Part shown: one piece after another, positions 1 through 5,493 of the stretch
Position numbering within the stretch: the first letter of the stretch is position 1
Layout of the letters: each line of letters starts with the position of its first letter
Assembly: GCA_026645635.1 (NCBI GenBank)
Contig: JAPKMV010000073.1
Location: forward strand, 1 to 10,206
Source of the DNA: Caldilineaceae bacterium
Lineage (GTDB): Bacteria; Chloroflexota; Anaerolineae; Caldilineales; Caldilineaceae
Reading direction: 5' to 3'
DNA length: 10,206 nt
Notes under the pieces: generated by a model
What the model was told of the DNA's origin: nothing
Seen by the model: only the letters and a program-made list of their open reading frames with translations
Databases searched by the model: none
Translations under genes and position numbers: made by a program

Positions 1-624
1 CAGCCGCCTGCGCCTGAGGCGGCCGATCCCAATCTCTATCAGGTGGCGCTGCTGGGGCCGACCGAGGGGATGGTGGTGAGCGGCCAGGTGCCGGTGTTCG
101 GCAATGCCAGCGTGCCGGAGTTCGCCAGCTACCAGCTCGAATACGGCATCAGCCACGATCCGGGCGCGTTCAGCCTGCCGATCTACGGGCCGATCAACAC
201 GCCGGCGACCAACGCACAGTTGGGCTGGTGGGATGTGAGCGGGCTGGAGAATGGGCCGCACACGCTACGGCTGCTGGTGTACGATACGCGCGGCGCTCCT
301 TACGAGGCGCGGGTGCGCGTCTATGTGGAAAACCAGGCGCCCACCGCCGAGCCGACGCCGACCTGGACGCTGGAGCCGATTCCGCCCACGGCCACGTGGA
401 CGCCGGAACCGATTCCACCCACGGCCACCTTCACCCCGGAGCCGACGTGGACGCCGGAGCCGCTGCCGCCTACGGCCACGTCGACACCGGAGCCGATTCC
501 ACCCACGGCCACGTTTACCCCCGAACCAACCTGGACGCCGGAGCCGGTTCCACCGCCCGAAGTGCCGCCCACAGAGGCGCCGGCAGCGGTGGAGTCCTAT
601 CCGGCGCCGGCGAGCGACGAATGA
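1..624 (+). CDS. C-terminal part of an exported protein with an Ig-like module and a Pro/Thr-rich tail (5' end outside window)
   Basis: The frame is open from base 1 to a TGA at 622-624, so the true start lies to the left; the GTG at 43 is probably an internal Val codon. About 95 residues from nt 43 to nt 330 look like a beta-sandwich module, with motifs such as LGPTEGMVVSGQVPVFG, FASYQLEYG, GWWDVSGLENGPHTLRLLVYD and a closing RVRVYVEN. This is followed by about 80 residues of Pro/Thr/Glu repeats (PTATWTPEPIP type) and a short Ala/Pro/Ser end. From memory, modules of this kind (G.V.V.G...F..Y.LEYG...WD...L.dG.HTLRL.V.D) occur at the C-terminus of Chloroflexota penicillin-binding proteins and other secreted proteins, so a class A PBP is possible, but no catalytic part is visible. 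The tail resembles wall-spanning or surface linkers. The gene converges on the epimerase gene. Coding status is well supported; function is not. Confidence 0.8.
   Translation, partial: QPPAPEAADPNLYQVALLGPTEGMVVSGQVPVFGNASVPEFASYQLEYGISHDPGAFSLPIYGPINTPATNAQLGWWDVSGLENGPHTLRLLVYDTRGAPYEARVRVYVENQAPTAEPTPTWTLEPIPPTATWTPEPIPPTATFTPEPTWTPEPLPPTATSTPEPIPPTATFTPEPTWTPEPVPPPEVPPTEAPAAVESYPAPASDE
355..552 (+). repeat. Coding tandem repeat for the Pro/Thr/Glu-rich tail
   Basis: The DNA encodes imperfect repeats of PTATxTPEPIP and an inserted TWTPEP block. A larger 28-residue (84-nt) unit, starting EPIPPTATFTPEPTWTPEP, occurs twice in succession with synonymous differences (for example ttcaccccggag against tttacccccgaa). 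The copies therefore diverged at silent sites while the protein repeat was kept. The region is proline-dense and likely extended and non-globular, as in wall- or glycan-spanning linkers. Such repeats can change copy number by slippage or recombination. Confidence 0.85.
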
Positions 625-639
625 CGGATTCAGCTTTGG

Positions 640-712
640 CACGAATGACACGAATTTTGACGAATATCCACGAAGTATCGCTTTCAATTCGTTAAAATTC
701 GTGTCATTCGTG
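640..712. repeat. 26-bp inverted repeat with a 21-nt loop between convergent genes
   Basis: The arms are 640-665 and 687-712. They are complementary at 25 of 26 positions, and the one exception (659/693) would be a G-U pair in RNA. The pentamer ACGAA occurs at 641, 650, 660 and 670 and its complement TTCGT at 688, 698 and 707, so the arms are themselves made of short units at 9-10 nt spacing. The element is much more A+T-rich than the surrounding genes. It lies between the stop of the + strand gene (624) and the stop of the - strand epimerase (739), and could act as a two-way terminator or transcript-end stabiliser. It has no clear U-run on either side. It may be a copy of a dispersed palindromic repeat, since similar TTCGTGTCATTCGTG strings are common between genes in environmental bacterial genomes (from memory). 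The rest of the 114-nt spacer holds nothing else recognisable. Confidence 0.8.
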
Positions 713-738
713 ACCAAAGATCTCTGACGGCTGAATGG

Positions 739-1662
739 TCACCAGTCTCTCAGCAGTTCCCGCAATCCCGTTTCCAGATCGACCCGCGGCTGCCAGCCAC
801 GCTGGCGGAGGCGGTCGCTGCTGCCAGCGGAATGGACGATGTCGCCGGCCCGGGCTGGGCGATATTCGCGCGTGATGGGATAGCCAGCCGCTTGTTGCAG
901 GGTGTCGAGCAGTTGGTTGAGGCTGACCGACACGCCGACGCCCACCTGGAAGACGCCGCCCCACGCACCATCCTCCCCGCGCCAGTCGCCGGCGAGTGCG
1001 GCAATATTGGCCGCCGCCACATCGTGCACCGACACGAAATCGCGCGTCTGCTCGCCGTCGCCGAAGATGATGCAGGGAGCGCTGCTCTGGACGGCGTCGC
1101 ACCACTTAGCGATTACGCCGCTGTAAGGCGAATCGGCGCGCTGGCGCGGGCCGTAGACGTTGAAGTAGCGGAAGATCACGGTTTCCATGCCGTAGGCGCG
1201 GGCGTAAAGCTGCAGCCACTGTTCGGCCATCAACTTGCTGGCTGCGTAGGGCGAGAGCGGCTGCACCGGCGAAGCCTCATCCTTGCGGCCCGGCAGGTCG
1301 CCGTAGACGGCGCAGGTGGAGGCCAGCACGAAGCGGCGCACGTTGGCCTGCCGCGCCGCTTCGATCAGGACTGCGGTCCCCGTGGTATTGGTGCGCAGTG
1401 TGGCCGCCGGCTCAGCCATGGACTGGGGAACGCTTACCAGCGCGGCCAGGTGCAGCACCGCGGTGCAATCTGCCACAGCCTGCGCCGCCGCGGCCGCGTC
1501 GGCCACATCGCCGGCGATCAGTTCCACGTCGGCGGGCAGATTGCGCGGATCGCCCGTACTCAGGTCATCCAAGACGCGCACCTGCCATCCCGCCCGCCGC
1601 GCGGCTTCTACGCTGTGCGAGCCGATAAAGCCGGCGCCGCCTGTTATCAGTAGTCGTTGCAT
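739..1662 (-). CDS. NAD-dependent nucleotide-sugar epimerase (extended SDR, UDP-glucose/UDP-GlcNAc 4-epimerase type)
   Basis: This is a 307-residue cytoplasmic enzyme of the extended short-chain dehydrogenase family, the usual length for GalE/WbpP-like proteins. The Rossmann NAD site GGAGFIG is at residues 8-14. The acidic D32 (VRVLDDLSTG) suits NAD rather than NADP, and GDV (51-53) and HLAA (71-74) follow. The catalytic set is S115/T116 in STCAVYG, with Y139 and K143 in SPYAASK. Further on are RYFNVYGPRQ (165-174) and GDGEQTRDFVSVHDV (201-215), typical of nucleotide-sugar 4-epimerases. It probably inverts C4 of UDP-Glc, UDP-GlcNAc or a related sugar to supply glycan precursors; the exact substrate cannot be read from sequence. 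The ATG at 1662-1660 is supported by GAGGGG six bases upstream. It is transcribed away from the ligase fusion gene, from a shared 190-bp spacer. A 4,6-dehydratase or NDP-sugar reductase role is less likely but not excluded. Confidence 0.93.
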   Translation of the reverse strand: MQRLLITGGAGFIGSHSVEAARRAGWQVRVLDDLSTGDPRNLPADVELIAGDVADAAAAAQAVADCTAVLHLAALVSVPQSMAEPAATLRTNTTGTAVLIEAARQANVRRFVLASTCAVYGDLPGRKDEASPVQPLSPYAASKLMAEQWLQLYARAYGMETVIFRYFNVYGPRQRADSPYSGVIAKWCDAVQSSAPCIIFGDGEQTRDFVSVHDVAAANIAALAGDWRGEDGAWGGVFQVGVGVSVSLNQLLDTLQQAAGYPITREYRPARAGDIVHSAGSSDRLRQRGWQPRVDLETGLRELLRDW

Positions 1663-1668
1663 CGTTTA

Positions 1669-1674
1669 CCCCTC
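1669..1674 (-). promoter_or_regulatory. Shine-Dalgarno site of the epimerase gene
   Basis: Reading the - strand, GAGGGG is followed by six bases (TAAACG) and then the ATG at 1662-1660. It is the best-spaced Shine-Dalgarno site in the window and fixes the epimerase start. It contrasts with the divergent + strand gene, which has no such site. Confidence 0.75.
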
Positions 1675-1683
1675 GATTTTTGT

Positions 1684-1787
1684 AGGGTGTTGGGGTGTTG
1701 GGGTCTTGGGGTGATGAGGTGAGGGCCGCCTTCGCCCCCACAACCCTAACACCCCACAACCCCATCACCCCACAACCCCACAACCCC
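1684..1787. repeat. Head-to-head octamer repeats with G-quadruplex potential on both strands, in a divergent spacer
   Basis: On the left, octamers start at 1684, 1692, 1700, 1708 and 1716 (agggtgtt, ggggtgtt, ggggtctt, ggggtgat, gaggtgag). On the right, C-runs start exactly 8 nt apart at 1752, 1760, 1768, 1776 and 1784, with a shorter run at 1744, in the form CCCCACAA. The arms are therefore opposed copies of one period-8 repeat and can pair imperfectly, the best register being 1708-1715 with 1764-1771. From 1685 to 1711 the + strand has four G-runs separated by 4-nt loops, and the - strand has even more across 1735-1787; both match the usual G-quadruplex pattern. The block lies between the divergent starts of the epimerase and the ligase fusion, so it sits where promoters or operators are expected. 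No ORF is credible here. Confidence 0.85.
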
Positions 1788-1843
1788 AACCAATTCACCC
1801 CTGCACATTCTCCCCTACCGGTTTTCCTGCCCCAAATCCGCTG

Positions 1844-1852
1844 TGCTATGCT
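1844..1852 (+). promoter_or_regulatory. Possible extended -10 promoter element for the ligase-DUF4012 gene (leaderless transcript?)
   Basis: TGC at 1844-1846 followed by TATGCT at 1847-1852 resembles an extended -10 box (TGn-TATAAT, four of six matches in the hexamer). No good -35 box is seen upstream. A start about 7 nt past the box would fall at 1859, which is exactly the A of the second in-frame ATG. The 40 bases upstream contain no Shine-Dalgarno sequence, which suits a leaderless mRNA. This is inference from spacing only. Confidence 0.3.
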
Positions 1853-4800
1853 ATGCGCATGAGTCACCGCCGCGGCGTCAGCCGCACCCTGATCGGCGAG
1901 TTGGTCGTACTCTTGATCGCCGCACCACCCATCTTTTTCGCCAACTGGTTTCCGAACTGGGCGCCTTTCCTTGGTCTGGCGCTGCTGGCCGGCAGTTGGC
2001 TGTGGCGCCGGATGCGCATGGGGCGCTGGTGGGTGAGCACCCCGGCGGACTGGCCGCTCTGGTTTCTCTTCGCCGTCATGCTGCCGGTGTCGGTGCTGGT
2101 GGCGCCCGGCCCTCTGCGCGAACAATACGCGCTGCCCCGTGCGCTGATCATGATTTGGAACTTCAGCCTCTTCTCCACTGTGGCCGTGCACGCCAGCACG
2201 CGGCGTTCCTCGTTCCGGCTGCTCACCTATGGTTTGCTCGGCGCGGGCGCGTTGATCACCTTGCTGGCGCCGCTGGGCATCAACTGGGTGAGCAAGTTCC
2301 CTGCGCTGGCGCCGATTCTGGGGCGGATTCCCGCCGTGCTTCAGGGCGTCTTTGCCGGCGCGGAGAGCGGCTTCAGCCCCAACCAGGTGGCCGGCGCGCT
2401 GCTCTACGTGCTGCCGCTGACCGTCGCATTTACAATTTTTGCGTCGGCTGACCAGCGTTTTCGCCGCGCCAGTTGGTGGCTCGTCGGCGGGCTGGCGCTG
2501 TTGATGGGCGGCGTGCTCGTGCTGACGCAGTCGCGCGGCGGGCTGCTCGGCTTTGGCGTGGCGCTGGTCGCCATGCTCTTGCTGCCGCTGCGCTGGGGAC
2601 GGTGGGCGTTGGCTGTCGGCGGCCTGGCCGTGCTCTTGACCGCGCCCTTCTGGTTCAACCCGGCGCTGGCGCTGTTGGGCGGCGTCGAGGTGGCGGGGGT
2701 CGAGGTTGGCGCTGACGTGGACATCACCACCCTGGCCTCGCGCCAGGAAATCTGGACGCGCGCGCTCTACGGCATCCAGGACTTCAGCTTCACCGGCATG
2801 GGGTTGGGCGCCTTCCGTGCGGTGATGCCGCTGCTCTACCCGATGTTCACCGTGGCGCCGGATGTAGACCTGGCCCACGCTCACAATTTCTTTTTGCAGA
2901 CGGCGCTCGACTTTGGCGTCCCTGGGCTGGTGGCGATGCTGGCCATCTATCTGGTCGCAATCGTGCAGATCGCTGCGCTCTGGAAGATGCCGGCGCACGA
3001 CATCAAGTCGCTGCCCTTGCGCGCGTCCTGGCGCACCTGGGCGATTGGCCTCGCCGGTTGTCTGATTGCGCAGACCGTGTACAGCCAGCTCGATGCAGTG
3101 GCGATGGGATCCAAGCCCAATTTTTTGCACTGGTATCTCTTTTCGATGACCTTTGCCGTCGCCAATCTTGCCGAGCGCTATGCCCAGGGTACATTCGAGC
3201 GGCGGCGTGTGGGCCGCAGAGAGGGCGCCATGCGCACGACGATCGCCATTCCAGCCGGCGCGCCCGCGCCTCTTCCTGAGCCAATTGGACAGCCGGTGAT
3301 GGCGGCGCAGCCAATGCCTGCGGTCAACCAGGCGGCCACCGGGACGCGGCTTCCTTCGCCCCATCACCGGCGCAGCAAGGCCGCTGGCAGGCGACGCGGA
3401 CGCACGCTGCTCGTGGGTGCAGGCGTGCTGCTGCTGGCGATCTTTCTGCTCTACACCGCCCGGCTTGGCGTAGTAGGCTGGCAAACTGCCCAAACTGCGC
3501 AGCAGGTGCGCAGCCGCTTGACACAATTGGATGCGGACCCGGCGAGCGCGATCACGGCTCTCCGCACCGACTTGGCGCAGTTGACGGAGAATCTGGATGC
3601 GCTGCACGCGACGCTGACGCCGGTGGCGCCAGTGTTGGGACTGCTGCGCGGGCTGCCTGGCTATGGCTATGCGCTGGCCGTGGCGCCCGAACTGACCCAG
3701 GTCGCCGTGGAAGCGTCCGCCCTGGGCGAGGAGATGTTGGAGGCGGGGACGGCCGGTGGCGCCCCGCCTGATCTGGCAACGCTCCTGGCGCAGGCGGGGC
3801 CGCGCTTGCCGGGGTTGGCGCCACAGGTCGGTGACCTCGCGCAGCGGCTGACGCAGGTGGATGCCGCAGCCATGCCCGCCCCACTGGATGCGCTGCTCCA
3901 GCAGGGAACCAGTCTGGTCAAACTGGCGCAAGTGGCCATGCAACTGGGGCCGCAGATGCCCTGGCTGCTGGGCATGGACGAACCGCGCCATTACCTGATC
4001 CTGGTGCAGAACAATCACGAGTTGCGCGCCACCGGGGGCTTTGTCTCCTCGGTCGGTCTGCTTACCGTGGAGCAGGGTGCGATCACCAACCTTGAGTTTG
4101 CCGACAGCTATGAATTCTATCGCGATGGCGGCCAGTACCCGCTGGCGCCGGCGCCGATGGAGCAGTACATGGGCATCCAGTTGATGCTCCTGCGCGACGC
4201 CAACTGGTGGCCCGATTTTCCCACCTCGGCGGAGATGGTGCGCAAGCTCTACGGCGAGCACACGGGGCTGTATCCCGACGGTGTGATCACGGTGGATCTG
4301 AATGCGGTGCAGCATCTGGTGGGTGCGCTGGGGACAGTCCAGGTTCCTGGCAGCGCCACGCCCATCACGGCAGAGAATCTTGAGGCGCAGTTGATCGGTT
4401 TCTGGGATCAGCCGATCGACGACGGCGCAGGGCCGCCGCCGGATTTCCAGGGCAACCGCGCCGAATGGTTTGCTGCGCGCAAGGATTTCATCCCGCGGCT
4501 GGCCGAAGCGGTTATGCAGCAGATTCAGTCGGGTGGGGCGAGCCTGCCGGCTCTGGCTCAGGCCGTGCAGGCGGCGCTGGAGGATCGCTCCGTGCAGGTC
4601 TGGCTGAACGATGCAGAGGGCGCGGGGGTGTTGGCCGCGGCGCAGTGGGACGGTGCGCTGCAACCGGCGGCGGGCGCCGACTTCCTGGCGATCGTCGACA
4701 CCAACATGGGGTACAACAAGGTCAATGCCGTGCTGGAACCCACCGCCGATTACCGCGTCGAGTGGAGCGACAACCCGGAGCAGGGCGCGCTGGCCACGCT

Positions 4801-5218
4801 GACCTTGGTTTATGAGCATCCGGGGCCGGCGGGCGATCCTACCTGCGACCCGTCGCCTCGCTACGGCGACAGCTACACCGACATGATCGCCCGCTGCTAT
4901 TTCGACTATGTGCGCGTCTATGCGCCGGCCGGCAGCCGCCTGCTCACAGTCGAGGGCGTCGACCCGGAGACGGTGACGGTGCAGGAAGACCCGTCCGGCC
5001 TGATGGAATTCGCCGCCTATTTTGTGCTGCCGACGGCGAGCGCCAAGACTGTCACCTTCACCTATCGGCTGCCGGCGGAAATTGCTCAGGAAGATTATCG
5101 GCTGGTCGTGCAGCGCCAGGCGGGTGCACCGCCGCTGCCCGTGCGTGTCACCGTGGCCGGCGCCCAGGAGGAGCGGGTCATCGTCGCCAGCCGGCAGGAG
5201 TGGCCAAGCGTGCGTTAG
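1853..5218 (+). CDS. O-antigen ligase/polymerase-like membrane protein fused to a DUF4012 extracytoplasmic domain
   Basis: The frame runs 1121 residues without a break. Residues 1-445 form a polytopic membrane protein with about 10-12 hydrophobic segments and the Wzy/WaaL (O-antigen ligase) signature: TQSRGGLLGF (225-234), SRQEIWTRAL and DFSFTGMGLGAF (296-321), then HAHNFFLQTALDFGVPGL (342-359) with the expected extracytoplasmic His. This class transfers or polymerises undecaprenyl-linked glycan outside the membrane. Residues 446-516 are a basic and Ala/Pro-rich linker. A further membrane segment spans about 518-536, followed by an outside region: a helical stretch (about 540-690), then DUF4012 hallmarks YLILVQNNHELRATGGF (714-730), NWWPDFPTSAEMVRKLY (784-800) and DGVITVDLNAVQHLVGALG (809-827). 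C998 and C1015 could form a disulfide. Basic patches at 450-456 and 506-517 suit a cytoplasmic linker. DUF4012 has no settled function but occurs in surface-polysaccharide loci. Starts at 1853 or 1859 are possible; neither has a ribosome site. The two halves are usually separate proteins. Confidence 0.9.
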   Translation: MRMSHRRGVSRTLIGELVVLLIAAPPIFFANWFPNWAPFLGLALLAGSWLWRRMRMGRWWVSTPADWPLWFLFAVMLPVSVLVAPGPLREQYALPRALIMIWNFSLFSTVAVHASTRRSSFRLLTYGLLGAGALITLLAPLGINWVSKFPALAPILGRIPAVLQGVFAGAESGFSPNQVAGALLYVLPLTVAFTIFASADQRFRRASWWLVGGLALLMGGVLVLTQSRGGLLGFGVALVAMLLLPLRWGRWALAVGGLAVLLTAPFWFNPALALLGGVEVAGVEVGADVDITTLASRQEIWTRALYGIQDFSFTGMGLGAFRAVMPLLYPMFTVAPDVDLAHAHNFFLQTALDFGVPGLVAMLAIYLVAIVQIAALWKMPAHDIKSLPLRASWRTWAIGLAGCLIAQTVYSQLDAVAMGSKPNFLHWYLFSMTFAVANLAERYAQGTFERRRVGRREGAMRTTIAIPAGAPAPLPEPIGQPVMAAQPMPAVNQAATGTRLPSPHHRRSKAAGRRRGRTLLVGAGVLLLAIFLLYTARLGVVGWQTAQTAQQVRSRLTQLDADPASAITALRTDLAQLTENLDALHATLTPVAPVLGLLRGLPGYGYALAVAPELTQVAVEASALGEEMLEAGTAGGAPPDLATLLAQAGPRLPGLAPQVGDLAQRLTQVDAAAMPAPLDALLQQGTSLVKLAQVAMQLGPQMPWLLGMDEPRHYLILVQNNHELRATGGFVSSVGLLTVEQGAITNLEFADSYEFYRDGGQYPLAPAPMEQYMGIQLMLLRDANWWPDFPTSAEMVRKLYGEHTGLYPDGVITVDLNAVQHLVGALGTVQVPGSATPITAENLEAQLIGFWDQPIDDGAGPPPDFQGNRAEWFAARKDFIPRLAEAVMQQIQSGGASLPALAQAVQAALEDRSVQVWLNDAEGAGVLAAAQWDGALQPAAGADFLAIVDTNMGYNKVNAVLEPTADYRVEWSDNPEQGALATLTLVYEHPGPAGDPTCDPSPRYGDSYTDMIARCYFDYVRVYAPAGSRLLTVEGVDPETVTVQEDPSGLMEFAAYFVLPTASAKTVTFTYRLPAEIAQEDYRLVVQRQAGAPPLPVRVTVAGAQEERVIVASRQEWPSVR
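3218..3232 (+). promoter_or_regulatory. Candidate internal ribosome site and start codon for a stand-alone DUF4012 protein
   Basis: AGAGAGGG at 3218-3225 precedes an in-frame ATG at 3230-3232 (codon 460). GAGG at 3221-3224 lies five bases before that ATG, a good spacing. The ATG sits in the linker just after the last ligase membrane segment and before the single DUF4012 membrane segment. Starting here would give a complete 662-residue DUF4012 protein with a normal N-terminal anchor. The primary start at 1853/1859 has no such site. The purine-rich run could be chance, since it also encodes Arg-Arg-Glu-Gly. Confidence 0.4.
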
Positions 5219-5255
5219 CACCGGCAGGCCCCTGTAGCCCTATGGTATACCGGAC

Positions 5256-5287
5256 AAGGTGATAGGGTGAGGGGGTGAGAGGGTGAC
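5256..5287 (+). repeat. Four tandem G-rich octamers downstream of the fusion gene
   Basis: Octamers aaggtgat, agggtgag, ggggtgag and agggtgac start at 5256, 5264, 5272 and 5280. They share the RGGGTGNN pattern and the 8-nt period of the left arm of the 1684-1787 block, in the same orientation, so the fusion gene is flanked on both sides by one repeat family. Only three of the G-runs have three or more G, so quadruplex potential is weaker here. The block lies in the 275-nt spacer before the kinase gene, about 40 nt after the stop of the fusion gene. Confidence 0.75.
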
Positions 5288-5318
5288 AAACACGCACCCT
5301 GTGCCCGCTCAAAGTATA

Positions 5319-5378
5319 TTGCGTGCTGCGTGTTTTGCCTTGTGACGCACCACGCAACACGCAGCACGCACCACGTGA
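5319..5378. repeat. Head-to-head heptamer repeats forming a 15-bp stem with a 21-nt loop
   Basis: On the right are five heptamers in phase: gacgcac, cacgcaa, cacgcag, cacgcac and cacgtga, from 5344 to 5378 (pattern CACGCAN with a free seventh base). On the left, 5319-5332 holds two copies in the opposite sense (ttgcgtg, ctgcgtg). Bases 5320-5334 are exactly complementary to 5356-5370, leaving a 21-nt loop. The design resembles the short tandemly repeated heptamers described in cyanobacteria, but the unit differs. The element lies upstream of the kinase gene and downstream of the fusion gene, so it could affect termination, mRNA stability or protein binding. Confidence 0.8.
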
Positions 5379-5404
5379 AATGAAACCCGTTCCCCTGCTT
5401 TGTT

Positions 5405-5432
5405 TTGTTAGTTGCATCCGTCGTGGTACGAT
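5405..5432 (+). promoter_or_regulatory. Possible sigma-70-like promoter of the kinase-phosphatase operon
   Basis: TTGTTA at 5405-5410 (four of six against TTGACA) and TACGAT at 5427-5432 (four of six against TATAAT) are separated by 16 nt. TG at 5424-5425 gives an extended -10 form. This would place the transcript start near 5439, about 55 nt before the kinase ATG. The region is more A+T-rich than its surroundings. A weak ribosome site, GAGAGA at 5479-5484, lies nine bases before the start codon. Confidence 0.35.
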
Positions 5433-5493
5433 GCCGATGATATGCCTATCGTTGTCGCTGTAAACAAAATCTGTTCGCGAGAGAAACCCATTC

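Noticed and set aside
43..45. GTG at 43 as the start of the first gene
   Set aside because: The frame is open to base 1 with compatible Pro/Ala-rich coding sequence, and the first visible module would be left without a signal peptide.
321..572. A Gly/Val-rich - strand frame with apparent repeats (GSGVDVAVGG type)
   Set aside because: It is only the reverse reading of the Pro/Thr repeat DNA; the + strand frame continues a folded module and is the real gene.
832..1653. A 273-codon + strand frame opposite the epimerase
   Set aside because: It is the mirror of a complete SDR epimerase with a ribosome site; the antisense product has no recognisable fold features.
1565..5221. A 1218-codon stop-free frame on the - strand, running opposite the whole ligase-DUF4012 gene
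   Set aside because: Its product is rich in Arg, His and Gln with no domain pattern, it runs through repeats and into the epimerase gene, and the opposite strand encodes well-matched families. It is a shadow caused by high G+C codon use.
5244..5251. GGTATACC palindrome after the fusion gene, considered as an operator
   Set aside because: It is only 8 bp, with no second copy in the window and no regulator gene nearby.
5319..5378. CRISPR-like array
   Set aside because: The units are 7 nt with no spacers, and no cas genes are present.
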